Source: Nonomuraea fuscirosea (GTDB lineage: Bacteria > Actinomycetota > Actinomycetes > Streptosporangiales > Streptosporangiaceae). From it: a stretch of DNA of 64,000 nt. The notes beneath the pieces are model-generated. The model saw nothing but the letters and a program-made list of their open reading frames with translations. It had not been told where the DNA came from and searched no databases. Position 1 is the first letter of the stretch. Each line of letters begins with the position of its first letter. Positions 35,429-44,208 of the stretch are shown in pieces. A program made the translations under genes and the position numbers. Location of the stretch: the NCBI RefSeq assembly GCF_003001935.1, contig NZ_PVNG01000008.1, positions 333,153-397,152 of the forward strand. Reading direction: 5' to 3'.

Positions 35429-36880
35429 TCAGCGACGCGGTGACCGGGCCAGGGCGGCGAGGACGGTGCCGGTGAGGGCGACGGCGAACAGGACGCCGTA
35501 CGCGCGCTGGAACCCGTCCATCAGCTGTCCCACCGCCACCGGCGAGAGGGTGGACAGGGTGCCCGCGTACACCTGCGCCCGCAGAGCCGGGCCCACCGAC
35601 GCGGTCAGGACGCTGAGGGACAGGCCGACGCTGATCACGATGCCGACGTTCATCACCATCACCCGGAAGCCGTTGACCACCCCCAGGCTGTCGGCCGGCA
35701 GCGCCCGCATGACCTGCGTGGTGTTCCCGGTCAGGAACGTTCCGCTGCCGCAGCCGGCCACGAACAGCCCGCCCCCGATCACCCAGTACGGCGTCGCCGG
35801 ATCGGCCGCCAGCGCCAGCACGCCGAGCCCGGCCGCGCTCATCGCCGCCCCCACGATCGACAGCGCGTACGGCGACACCCGCCGCCCCAGCATGCCCACG
35901 ACGGGCGAGGCCAGGCCGATCCCGACCGGCACCGGCAGCACGCTCAGCCCCGCCGCGAACGCGTCCAGGCCCTTGGCCGCCTGGAAGTACAGCGCCACGA
36001 CCAGGATCAGCGCGGAACGGGCCAGCGCGTTGCAGAAGGAGGCCAGGTTCGCGCAGGCCAGCAGCCGCCCGCCGAAGAGCCGCAGATCCAGCACCGGACT
36101 GGGCGAGCGCCGCCCGGTGAGGACGATGAGCGGCACCAGCAGCACGAAGAGGCCCGCCCCGATCAGGAACACGGGGCTGGACAGCCCGCTGGAGCCCGCC
36201 TCCGACAGGGCCAGCAGCAGCGCCGACAGTGCGGCGAACACCAGCACGTTGCCCAGCGCGTCCACCGGCGCCTTCGGCCGCCTGGGCATCTTGCGCAACA
36301 GCCCCGCCCCCACGCCGAGCGCGATCAGCCCGGCGGGCACGTTCAGCCAGAAGATCCACTGCCAGCCGGCCGTCTCCGCGATCAGCCCGCCCAGCGTGGG
36401 CCCCGCGAGCTGGGCCACCGACAGCGTGCCGATGTAGACGCCCATGCCCTGGCTGAGCCGGTCGGGCGGGAAGGCGTCGGTGATGATCACGGTGCCGTTC
36501 GCCAGGATCATGGCCGCGCCGATCGCCTGTAAGGCACGGGTCCCGATGAGGAACCACACGTCCGGCGACAGCCCCGCCAGCAGCGAGGCGAGCGTGAACA
36601 GGGCGAACCCCGTCAGATAGACCTCACGCCGGCCGAGCAGGTCCGCCACGCGGCCGAAGAACACCAGGCTCGCCGTGTTGACCAGCAGGAACGCCAGCAG
36701 GATCCAGGTCGACTCCAGCGCGTTCGCCCCGAAGTGCCGCACGACCGTCGGGAGCGCCACGTTGAGCGTGCTGCCGGCCACGCCGATCAGGACGATGCCC
36801 AGGCTGGTGACCGCGCACACGCGCCAGGCGTAACGCAGGCGAGTGTCGTCCTGGGGGGTGACGGCGGCCATGCCCTCCAC
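35429..36880 (-). CDS. MFS exporter, DHA2 (14-helix) type, second copy
   Basis: This 483-residue multidrug-efflux-type transporter has helix 1 with IGVAGSTLNVALPTVVRHFGA, motif A in FGRVADLLGRREVY and motif C in LSVAQLAGPTLGGLIAE. It differs clearly from the exporter at 33 kb, so it is not a recent duplicate. It follows the Crp/Fnr gene on the same strand by 36 bases, and a 17-bp palindrome sits in that gap. Start is uncertain: GTG 36880 has no ribosome site, while ATG 36871 has GGAGGG too close. Confidence 0.85.
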   Translation of the reverse strand: MEGMAAVTPQDDTRLRYAWRVCAVTSLGIVLIGVAGSTLNVALPTVVRHFGANALESTWILLAFLLVNTASLVFFGRVADLLGRREVYLTGFALFTLASLLAGLSPDVWFLIGTRALQAIGAAMILANGTVIITDAFPPDRLSQGMGVYIGTLSVAQLAGPTLGGLIAETAGWQWIFWLNVPAGLIALGVGAGLLRKMPRRPKAPVDALGNVLVFAALSALLLALSEAGSSGLSSPVFLIGAGLFVLLVPLIVLTGRRSPSPVLDLRLFGGRLLACANLASFCNALARSALILVVALYFQAAKGLDAFAAGLSVLPVPVGIGLASPVVGMLGRRVSPYALSIVGAAMSAAGLGVLALAADPATPYWVIGGGLFVAGCGSGTFLTGNTTQVMRALPADSLGVVNGFRVMVMNVGIVISVGLSLSVLTASVGPALRAQVYAGTLSTLSPVAVGQLMDGFQRAYGVLFAVALTGTVLAALARSPRR

Positions 36881-36883
36881 TAT

Positions 36884-36900
36884 GACGTACGACGTACGTC
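36884..36900. promoter_or_regulatory. 17-bp palindrome sharing its core with the TetR operator
   Basis: GACGTACGACGTACGTC is a perfect odd palindrome (8+1+8) directly before the second MFS gene. Its inner GTACGACGTAC is the exact reverse complement of the 11-mer at 33904-33914 in the TetR operator cluster 3 kb away. Confidence 0.65.
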
Positions 36901-36916
36901 CGATTTGTACCAGGGG

Positions 36917-37579
36917 TCACCTGGCTCGCTTGCGCAACCCCTCAAGATCGTGGATCACCACGCGCCGCCTGCCGGTCTCGATCAGGCCCCGGTCGCGCAG
37001 CGTCCGCAGCGCCTTGCTGACCGCCTCGCGGGAGGCGCCGGTCCAGCCGGCCAGCTCGTCCTGCGACAGGGGCAGCGCGACGCGCACGCCGCTGTTGGTC
37101 TTCTCGCCGTAGCGTTCCGCCAGTTCGAGCAGCCGGGTGGCGACCCGCCCCGTGGTGTCGAACGCGCCGTACTCGATCCGCTTCCTGTCGGCGTCGCGCA
37201 GCCGCCCGCTGACGAGCTTCATGAGCAGCACCGCCACGCGCCCGTGGGCCTCCAGGAACGTGGAGAAGTCGCGCACCACGATGCCGGAGATCGGCTCCAG
37301 CGCGGTCACGGTGGTCGAGCGGGGGGATCCGTCGATGGCCGAGAGCTCGCCGAGCAGCGCCCCGGGACCGCGGACGGCCAGCACCACCTCGGTGCCGCCG
37401 CTGGTGTGGGAGGAGCACTTGACCCGGCCCTCCATCAGCAGGAGCACCCAGTCGGACGTGTCGCCCTCGGTCATGATGGTGGTGCCCCGATCCCAGCGCC
37501 GCGGCCGGCCGGCCGAACGCAGGGCGTCGACCTCCTCCGGGGTCAGCATGGAAAGAAATTCACCGGGCTCTGGATCCAT
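36917..37579 (-). CDS. Crp/Fnr-family transcriptional regulator
   Basis: This 220-residue protein has a cyclic-nucleotide-binding-like beta barrel (about 12-125) with the phosphate-binding pattern GALLGELSAIDGSPRSTTV. The Arg-Ser pair there fits cyclic nucleotide binding. A dimer helix follows, then a Crp-type helix-turn-helix (about 168-205, LSQDELAGWTGASREAVSKALRTL). It lacks the cysteines of Fnr-type iron-sulfur sensors. It lies 33 bases after a membrane nucleotide cyclase gene on the same strand, strongly suggesting a local cyclase-receptor pair. Confidence 0.9.
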   Translation of the reverse strand: MDPEPGEFLSMLTPEEVDALRSAGRPRRWDRGTTIMTEGDTSDWVLLLMEGRVKCSSHTSGGTEVVLAVRGPGALLGELSAIDGSPRSTTVTALEPISGIVVRDFSTFLEAHGRVAVLLMKLVSGRLRDADRKRIEYGAFDTTGRVATRLLELAERYGEKTNSGVRVALPLSQDELAGWTGASREAVSKALRTLRDRGLIETGRRRVVIHDLEGLRKRAR

Positions 37580-37612
37580 GCGCCTGATTATGTCGGTACC
37601 GCTATCACCGTT

Positions 37613-39742
37613 CTATGTCATTTCGGTCAGAACATAGGCCTCGACGAGCTCTTCCTTGCCCTTGAGGCTGAGCCTTCCCAGCGGCGTCACCGAAACGTCA
37701 TCGCCCAGTTGCCGCAGCGTCGTCTCGCCGATCACGACCGTGCCGGGCTCGGCCACGCCCTGGAGCCTGGCGGCCACATTGACGCAGTCGCCCATCGCGT
37801 TGAAGCCGCGCAGCTCCGGGCTGCCGATGTTGCCGACGAGCGCGGGACCGGTGTTGACGCCCACCCGGAACGTCGGCCACTCGATGTCGTCCTCCCGCTT
37901 CCACGACATCTCCTCGGCGATCTCGGACGCGGCCCGCTGCATCGCCAGCGCGGCCTTGCAGGCGGAACGCGCGTGCCCGGTCTGCGTCGCCGGCGCGTTG
38001 AACAGGGCCAGCAGCGCGTCACCGACGAACTGCACGATCGTGCCGCCGTTGTCGAGGATGCACGGCACCGCGGCCGTGTGGTAGCGGTTGAGCATCTCGA
38101 CGATCTCGCCCGGCGTGACCTTCTCCGAGAACGTGGTGAAGCCCTTGAGGTCGGCGAAGAGCGCGGTCAGCTCCTTCAGCTCGCCGCCCAGCGCCGCCTG
38201 CCGCGGGTCGGCGAGCAGCGCGTGCGCCACGTCGGGCGACATGTACTGGTGGAAGAGCGTGTGCAGCTCCTGGTAGAGGCGGGCGTTCTCCAGCGAGATG
38301 GACAACTGCCCGGCCAGCGTGGCGGCCAGCGCCTCGTCCTGGTTGGTCCGCCCGATCGGCACCTCCAGCACGCCCGCCAGGTTGCCCTTGACGGTCAGCG
38401 GAAAGGCCAGCAGCTGGTCACGCTTGATCGGGTTGCCGTCGGCGAACTGGTAGTCGCGCGAGCCGATCTGGGTCCTGCCGTCGGCCACCAGCGCGATCTT
38501 GACGTCGCCGTACGCCTGCCGCACCCGTTCGAGCGAGGAGGTCAGCAACTGGTCCTCCGGCAGCCCGATCCTGGTCTGCGCGCTCACCGACACCAGCGCG
38601 GCCAGCCGCTCCGACAGCGCCCGCTCGTTGGCCAGCGCCTCGCCCGCCCGGTCGAGCACCGCGGCCTGGCCCTCGTTGAGCCGGAACTTGCCCGACAGCC
38701 GGGTCGCGGCCAGCGGCTCGCCCTTGCGTACGTGCTCGACCATCTCCTCCAGCGCCTTGTCGTAGTCGCGCTGGATGCGCCGCACGGTCGCCGACAGCGC
38801 CACCGAGTCGAACAGCCCCGCGCTCGACCCCTCCCGCCGGAACTGCAGGTAAGAGCTGTAGGCCACGAAGACGAAGGCGAACACCAGCAGAACGTGCCAT
38901 TCCCACCAGGACAGGTGCCAGTTGAGCTGCGACATGCCCGCGATCATCGACTCGGCCAGCAGCGCGTAGGCGGTGATCAGGCTGATCAGCATGGCCGACG
39001 GCCGCCGCCGGTGGAGCAGGAACATCATCACGCTGGCCGCCGCGTACAGCAGCAGCCCCGGCACCGACGCCCACGCCAGCCAGGACATCGGTGACTCCAG
39101 CGGCGGCTCGCTGAGCGAGGTCAGGCCGGGCACGAGCGAGATCACGCCCCAGAGCACCATGATGCCGACGAGCGCGGCGCGCACGAAGTGCTGCGCGCCC
39201 AGCACCGTCTTGGCCTGCTGCTCGCCGAGCGGCAGCGCGGAGGCGAACGCGAACAGCGCCGCGATCGACAGCCCCACCTGCTGGCCGATGTCGAACCCGG
39301 CGGAACCGGATTCGAGGATCACCTTGGGGGTGGACAGCCCGTGCAGGAAGAAGAACCCGGCGCTGGTCAGGAAGACCATCGAGACCAGGAACAGCCGCGC
39401 GTCCTGGCGCCGGCGCGAGGCCTCGCTGATGAGGCCGCCGAGCACGACGTTGACCCCGGCCACCAGGATGATCATCCAGAAGTGGCTGGCGTTGTGCTGC
39501 CAGGGGACGTTGAGGTGGGGCTGGGCGAGCAGGAGCCAGAGCCCGAGCATGGGCACGACGAGGTGGATTCCCCACACCACGCCGCGCACGGGCTGGGTGG
39601 CGGGCGGGAGATAGGACGCGGGAGCGGGGGTTGGCACAGACCGATTATCCACGCCCGATCGCTGTCGCGACTGCGTCGTTTTACTCACCACGGTCGCCGA
39701 CAAATCGTCAACATCGTCAGTAACCCTCTGTTCTGTGATCAA
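37613..39742 (-). CDS. Membrane-bound class III nucleotide cyclase with GAF-like domain
   Basis: This protein of up to 709 residues has seven or so membrane helices (about 57-300). A linker with coiled-coil character and a GAF-like domain (about 365-490) follow, then a class III cyclase domain (520-709). The metal-binding Asp531 (FADLKGFTTF) and Asp575 (FVGDALLALF) and the transition-state Asn655/Arg659 (NVAAR) are all present, so it should be active. The purine-recognition positions read Gln571 and Asn648 instead of the Lys/Asp of standard adenylate cyclases. The start is uncertain: TTG 39742 is the longest frame, but an inverted repeat there suggests a later start. Confidence 0.88.
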   Translation of the reverse strand: MITEQRVTDDVDDLSATVVSKTTQSRQRSGVDNRSVPTPAPASYLPPATQPVRGVVWGIHLVVPMLGLWLLLAQPHLNVPWQHNASHFWMIILVAGVNVVLGGLISEASRRRQDARLFLVSMVFLTSAGFFFLHGLSTPKVILESGSAGFDIGQQVGLSIAALFAFASALPLGEQQAKTVLGAQHFVRAALVGIMVLWGVISLVPGLTSLSEPPLESPMSWLAWASVPGLLLYAAASVMMFLLHRRRPSAMLISLITAYALLAESMIAGMSQLNWHLSWWEWHVLLVFAFVFVAYSSYLQFRREGSSAGLFDSVALSATVRRIQRDYDKALEEMVEHVRKGEPLAATRLSGKFRLNEGQAAVLDRAGEALANERALSERLAALVSVSAQTRIGLPEDQLLTSSLERVRQAYGDVKIALVADGRTQIGSRDYQFADGNPIKRDQLLAFPLTVKGNLAGVLEVPIGRTNQDEALAATLAGQLSISLENARLYQELHTLFHQYMSPDVAHALLADPRQAALGGELKELTALFADLKGFTTFSEKVTPGEIVEMLNRYHTAAVPCILDNGGTIVQFVGDALLALFNAPATQTGHARSACKAALAMQRAASEIAEEMSWKREDDIEWPTFRVGVNTGPALVGNIGSPELRGFNAMGDCVNVAARLQGVAEPGTVVIGETTLRQLGDDVSVTPLGRLSLKGKEELVEAYVLTEMT

Positions 39743-39758
39743 TACGTTACGTAATCAC
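39735..39758. promoter_or_regulatory. Crp-like inverted repeat GTGAT-N14-ATCAC
   Basis: GTGAT (39735-39739) and ATCAC (39754-39758) flank a TTACGTAA palindrome in the gap between the cyclase gene and the collagen-like gene. The arms resemble Crp half-sites, but the spacing is longer than the usual GTGA-N8-TCAC layout. It could be the target of the Crp-like regulator two genes away. Confidence 0.35.
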
Positions 39759-39832
39759 TGTCATCCATTGGAACGTTTGATGCGTGAATCTCATGCATCC
39801 CATGCGCATCACCGGACCCTCTGGAGGGAATC

Positions 39833-40753
39833 GTGCCTAGCCAGGTTCGCCGCGGACGTACGCTCACGCTCGCCACCATGGGGGCACTCGCCGCCTCGCT
39901 GCTCGCCACGGGCGGCGTCGCCACCGCCTCGTCCGCCGTCTCCGCCGCCGTCCCGGCGGGTGCCGCGGCCGGCACGGTAGTCGCCTGCGTGCACCGGAAG
40001 TCGCGTTACGCCCGCATCGTCAACGCCACGGCCAAGTGCAGGAAGACCGAGGTGCGCGTGCTCATCGGCGGGGGTGGCACGTCCACGACCGTCGAGACGG
40101 GCAGCCAGGGCCCGGCGGGCCCCGAGGGTCCCGCGGGCCCGCAGGGGGCGCAGGGCGTCAAGGGCGACCGTGGCATGCCCGGACGTCCCGGACGGCCCGG
40201 CCCGCAGGGCAAGCAGGGCGTGGCAGGCCCTCAGGGCCCGCAAGGACCGCAGGGCGAGCAGGGTCCCAAGGGCGAACAGGGCTCCAAGGGCGAACAGGGG
40301 CCGAAGGGCGACCAGGGCGTCAAAGGTGAGCAGGGCGAGCCGGGCAAGCAGGGCACCCAGGGCGAGCCGGGCAGGCCCGGCACCCCGGGCCCGAAGGGCG
40401 ATCGCGGCCCGCAGGGCCCCAAGGGCGACACCGGGCAGCGCGGCCCGCAGGGACCCCAGGGCCCGAAGGGCGAGCCCGGCGGCGGCGCGGCCTACACCAC
40501 CTACGTCGTCACCGATCGCTTCAACGGCAACTCCGGCACGGCGACCTGCAAGAAGGGCGACGCCGTGACCGGCGGCGGCTTCCAGGTGGACTCGCGCTAC
40601 CAGGTGACCAGCAGCATGCCCACGAGCGGCGGCTGGTCGGTCGCCGTCACCAAGGCCGACTTCAAGACCGCCGACGGCCAGGCCGGCTCGCAGACGTCGG
40701 GCGGTGGCAGCGGCGGTGGCACGGTCTACGCCGTCTGCCTGGAGAAGAAGTAA
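39833..40753 (+). CDS. Secreted collagen-like (Gly-X-Y) protein
   Basis: This 306-residue protein has a signal peptide (about 1-45, ending near AAVPAGAAA). A small N-terminal domain with Cys52 and Cys69 follows. An uninterrupted run of 42 Gly-X-Y triplets (residues 90-215) should form a collagen triple helix. Many Y positions are Lys or Gln and several triplets are GPQ/GEQ/GPK, which favours charge-stabilised trimers without hydroxyproline. The C-terminal domain (about 220-306) has Cys245 and Cys302 and a Gly/Ser-rich stretch, likely a trimerisation or surface head. No anchor is visible, so it is released or bound non-covalently. GGAGG precedes GTG 39833. Confidence 0.88.
   Translation: MPSQVRRGRTLTLATMGALAASLLATGGVATASSAVSAAVPAGAAAGTVVACVHRKSRYARIVNATAKCRKTEVRVLIGGGGTSTTVETGSQGPAGPEGPAGPQGAQGVKGDRGMPGRPGRPGPQGKQGVAGPQGPQGPQGEQGPKGEQGSKGEQGPKGDQGVKGEQGEPGKQGTQGEPGRPGTPGPKGDRGPQGPKGDTGQRGPQGPQGPKGEPGGGAAYTTYVVTDRFNGNSGTATCKKGDAVTGGGFQVDSRYQVTSSMPTSGGWSVAVTKADFKTADGQAGSQTSGGGSGGGTVYAVCLEKK
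40100..40477 (+). repeat. Collagen-type Gly-X-Y coding repeat
   Basis: These 378 bases encode 42 consecutive Gly-X-Y triplets with a 9-base quasi-periodicity. GGC and CAG/AAG codons dominate, so local sequence is repetitive and prone to length change. Confidence 0.9.
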
Positions 40754-40960
40754 CGACCACGCCGGCAGGCGTCCAAGCGCCTCACGACCAGAAGGAAGGG
40801 GCCCGCACGTGCGCGTGCCGCCCGCCGGACACAGGCCGGCACCCAGGTGCTGTGGGTGGCGGCCGTCGGACGGTGGCAGGCACAAGTGGTGACCGTCGGA
40901 CAGGCGCATGACGCCCGTCAGGCGGGCGCCGGCACGTGCGGGATTGCGGTCGTGGGTGAC

Positions 40961-40990
40961 AGGGCCGGTACGGATCTCCGTACCGGCCCT
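40961..40990. terminator. Bidirectional terminator between the collagen-like gene and purL
   Basis: AGGGCCGGTACGGA and TCCGTACCGGCCCT form a perfect 14-bp stem around TC. It lies 23 bases beyond the purL stop and about 200 bases after the collagen-like gene. The rest of the 260-base gap shows no further gene. Confidence 0.85.
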
Positions 40991-41013
40991 GGAAATCGCC
41001 TCTGAAAGGGACC

Positions 41014-43338
41014 TCAGCCGAACAGCGCCGGCAGCGCCGCCGTGTGCGTCTCCCGCAGCTCCTCGACGGGAACCTCGAACACGTCCTTGACCACCAGCGC
41101 GTTCCCGCCGGTCGTCCCGAGCCCGTAGCAGGGCACGTCGTGCCGCCCGCACAGCGAGGCGAACTCGGCGTAGGCCTCGGGCCGCACCGCGACGAGCGCC
41201 CGCGACGCCGACTCGCTGAACAGGTCGGTGAAGGCGTCACCGGTCAGCTCCACCGTCGCCCCGACGCCCCGCGCCAGGCAGGACTCGGCCAGCGCGACGG
41301 CCAGCCCGCCGTCCGACAGGTCGTGAGAGCCGGCCAGCAGCCCGCGCCGGGCCGCCTCGACCAGCACGGTGGCCAGCGCCTTCTCCGCCTCCAGGTCGGC
41401 CTGGGGCGGCAGCCCGCCCAGGTGGCGGTGCGCGACGTGCGCCCATTCGGAGCCGCCGAACTCGTCACGGGTGTCGCCCAGCAGCACGACGCGCAGCCCC
41501 TCGGCGACGAACCCCGTCGGCACCCGCGCGGCCACGTCGTCGATCACGCCGAGCACGCCCACGACCGGCGTCGGGTGGATGGCGGTCGAGCCCGTCTGGT
41601 TGTAGAAGGAGACGTTTCCGCCGGTCACCGGCACGCCCAGGGTCCGGCAGGCGTCGGCGAGCCCGCGCGTGGCCTCCGCGAACTGCCACATGACCTCGGG
41701 GTCCTCGGGGGAGCCGAAGTTGAGGCAGTTGGTCACGGCCAGCGGATTGGCGCCGGTCACGGCCACGTTGCGGTAGGCCTCGGCGAGCGCGAGCTGCGCC
41801 CCCGCGTACGGGTCGAGCTTGGCGTAGCGCCCGTTGCCGTCGGTGGCGAGGGCGATGCCCCGTGTCGTCGGCTCGGCGTGTTCGATGGTCGCGCCCGCTT
41901 CGGCATCCGTTGGCGTCGCAGGCTCGCTCTCTCCTGCCGAGCTCCTGCGCTCCGGCTCGATGACCTCGGAGATCCGCAGCATGCCCGCGTCGGCCGGTTG
42001 CGCCAGCACGGTGTTGGAGCGGACATAGCGGTCGTACTGGTTGGTCACCCACTCCTTGGAGGCCAGGTTGGGCGAGCCGAGCAGCTTGAGCAGCGTCTCG
42101 CGCAGGTCGCCGGGCCGCTCCAGCCGGTCGGGGGTGTCGGCGTTGAGCGCGGCCTGCCCGGCGGGCTCGTGGAAGGGCCGCTCGTAGACCGGGCCATCGT
42201 CGGCCGCGGTGCCCGGCGGGATGTCCACGATGACCTCGCCGTCCCAGGTCATGACCAGGCGGCCGGTGTCGGTGACCTCGCCGATGACGGCGGCGGGCAC
42301 GTCCCACCGCCGGCAGATCGCCATGAACGCGGGGATGTCGTCGGGCCGGACCACGGCCATCATCCGCTCCTGCGACTCGCTCATGAGGATCTCCTCGGGC
42401 CTGAGCGAGGGGTCGCGGAGCGGGACCAGGTTGAGGTCGACGGTCATGCCGCCGGTGCCCTTGGCGGCCAGCTCGGTGGTGGCGCAGGAGACGCCGGCCG
42501 CGCCGAGGTCCTGGATGCCCACGACGACGTCGGCCGCGTAGAGCTCAAGGCAGCACTCGATGAGCAGCTTCTCCATGAACGGGTCGCCCACCTGCACGGC
42601 CGGCCGCTTGGCCTGTGACTCGTCCTCGAACGTGGCGCTCGCCAGCACCGAGGCGCCGCCGATGCCGTCGGGGCCGGTGGACGCGCCGAACAGCACGACC
42701 TTGTTGCCAGGCCCGGGAGCGGTGGCGAGCTTGATCTGGTCCTTGCGCAGCAGGCCCACGCACAGGGCGTTGACCAGCGGGTTGCCGAGGTAGCAGGGGT
42801 CGAAGACGACCTCGCCGCCGATGTTGGGCAGGCCCAGGCAGTTGCCGTAGCTGCTGATGCCCTCGACCACGCCGGGCAGCACCCTGCGGGTGTCGACGGC
42901 GTCGGCGGCGCCGAAGCGCAGCGCGTCCATGACGGCGATCGGGCGCGCGCCCATCGACATGATGTCGCGCACGATCCCGCCGACGCCGGTGGCCGCACCT
43001 TGGTGCGGCTCCACGTAGGAGGGGTGGTTGTGCGACTCGATCTTGAACGTGGCCGCCCAGCCGTCGCCGATGTCGACCACGCCGGCGTTCTCCCCCATGC
43101 CCACCAGCAGCGCCTCGGACGCGGGCGCCTTGGTGGCGAACTGCCGCAGATGCACCTTGGAGGACTTGTACGAGCAGTGCTCGGACCACATGACGCTGTA
43201 GATGGCCAGCTCGGAGCCGGTGGGACGGCGACCCAGGATCGCCTTGACCCGGTCGTACTCGTCGGACTTCATCCCCAGCTCGGCGAAGGGCATCGGCTCG
43301 TCGGGGGTTTCCGCGGCCCGCTTCACGCTGTCGGCCAT
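41014..43338 (-). CDS. purL: Phosphoribosylformylglycinamidine synthase subunit PurL
   Basis: This 774-residue large catalytic subunit of FGAM synthase converts FGAR, ATP and glutamine-derived ammonia to FGAM, in a complex with PurQ and PurS. Family motifs are WSEHCSYKSSK, FKIESHNHPSYVEPHQGAATGVGGIVRDI, GGASVLASATF and SHDLSDGGLAVALAE. An extra Glu/Pro/Thr-rich stretch at about 464-492 (SSAGESEPATPTDAEAG) interrupts the usual link between the two halves. It appears to be an added loop rather than a frameshift. It starts at ATG 43338, 20 bases after purQ. Confidence 0.96.
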   Translation of the reverse strand: MADSVKRAAETPDEPMPFAELGMKSDEYDRVKAILGRRPTGSELAIYSVMWSEHCSYKSSKVHLRQFATKAPASEALLVGMGENAGVVDIGDGWAATFKIESHNHPSYVEPHQGAATGVGGIVRDIMSMGARPIAVMDALRFGAADAVDTRRVLPGVVEGISSYGNCLGLPNIGGEVVFDPCYLGNPLVNALCVGLLRKDQIKLATAPGPGNKVVLFGASTGPDGIGGASVLASATFEDESQAKRPAVQVGDPFMEKLLIECCLELYAADVVVGIQDLGAAGVSCATTELAAKGTGGMTVDLNLVPLRDPSLRPEEILMSESQERMMAVVRPDDIPAFMAICRRWDVPAAVIGEVTDTGRLVMTWDGEVIVDIPPGTAADDGPVYERPFHEPAGQAALNADTPDRLERPGDLRETLLKLLGSPNLASKEWVTNQYDRYVRSNTVLAQPADAGMLRISEVIEPERRSSAGESEPATPTDAEAGATIEHAEPTTRGIALATDGNGRYAKLDPYAGAQLALAEAYRNVAVTGANPLAVTNCLNFGSPEDPEVMWQFAEATRGLADACRTLGVPVTGGNVSFYNQTGSTAIHPTPVVGVLGVIDDVAARVPTGFVAEGLRVVLLGDTRDEFGGSEWAHVAHRHLGGLPPQADLEAEKALATVLVEAARRGLLAGSHDLSDGGLAVALAESCLARGVGATVELTGDAFTDLFSESASRALVAVRPEAYAEFASLCGRHDVPCYGLGTTGGNALVVKDVFEVPVEELRETHTAALPALFG

Positions 43339-43358
43339 GTGCCTGCCGGCTCCCTCGC

Positions 43359-44042
43359 TCACGTGTTCACCAGATTCTTCAGGATGGAGGTGAAGAAGCC
43401 CAGACCGTCGGTGCTCGGGGCCCCGACCAGCTCTTCGACGGCGTGCTCCGGGTGCGGCATGAGGCCGACCACGTTGCCCGCCTCGTTGCGGATGCCGGCG
43501 ATGTCGTTGAGCGAGCCGTTGGGGTTGCCGCCCACGTAGCGGAAGACCACGTGACCGCCCGCCTCCAGCGCGGCGAGCGTCTCGTCGGAGGCCACGTAGC
43601 GGCCCTCGCCGTGCTTGACCGGCAGCAGGATCTCCTGGCCGGACGCGAACGAGTTGGTCCACGCGGTCGCGGTCTGCTCGACCCTGACCAGCTGGTCGCG
43701 GCAGACGTAGTGCAGCGAGGCGTTACGGGTCAGCGCGCCGGGCAGCAGATGGGCCTCGCACAGGATCTGGAACCCGTTGCACGTGCCGATCACCGGCAGC
43801 CCCGCCTTCGCGGCGGGAACGAGCTCGTCCATGAGCGGCGCGAAGCGCGAGATGGCCCCGCAGCGCAGGTAGTCGCCGTAGGAGAAGCCACCGGGCAGGA
43901 AGACGGCGTCGACTCCCTTCAGGTCGTGGTCGGCGTGCCACAGCGGAACCGCCTGCGCGCCGGCGAGGCGCACGGCTCTGGCGGCGTCCTGGTCGTCGAG
44001 AGTCCCTGGAAACGTGACAACGCCCACACGGGCAGCGCTCAT
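43359..44042 (-). CDS. purQ: Phosphoribosylformylglycinamidine synthase subunit PurQ
   Basis: This 227-residue class I glutamine amidotransferase supplies ammonia to PurL. The nucleophile is in VIGTCNGFQIL and the His-Glu pair is in MPHPEHAVEEL. FPGTLDDQDAARAVRLAGA and FLPGGFSYGDYLRCGA are typical. A strong GGAGG lies upstream of ATG 44042. It precedes purL by 20 bases. Confidence 0.96.
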   Translation of the reverse strand: MSAARVGVVTFPGTLDDQDAARAVRLAGAQAVPLWHADHDLKGVDAVFLPGGFSYGDYLRCGAISRFAPLMDELVPAAKAGLPVIGTCNGFQILCEAHLLPGALTRNASLHYVCRDQLVRVEQTATAWTNSFASGQEILLPVKHGEGRYVASDETLAALEAGGHVVFRYVGGNPNGSLNDIAGIRNEAGNVVGLMPHPEHAVEELVGAPSTDGLGFFTSILKNLVNT

Positions 44043-44208
44043 GACAGTCGTCCCCTCCGGAGGAATGCGCGCGCCACCGTCCGATCGGGGTGGACGGCGG
44101 TCTCACCAGGTTATCGGGTGCTTCCCCATGGTCCGCATCGGCTCGGCCACGAGCGGACGCGCCGGCCGGAGTGGTGCGCGCCGGCTCCGCGACGAGCGGA
44201 CGTGCGGC

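Noticed and set aside
40100..40477. CRISPR-like or minisatellite array
   Set aside because: The periodicity is 9 bases and comes from Gly-X-Y codons in a real gene with signal peptide, not from spacer-separated repeats.
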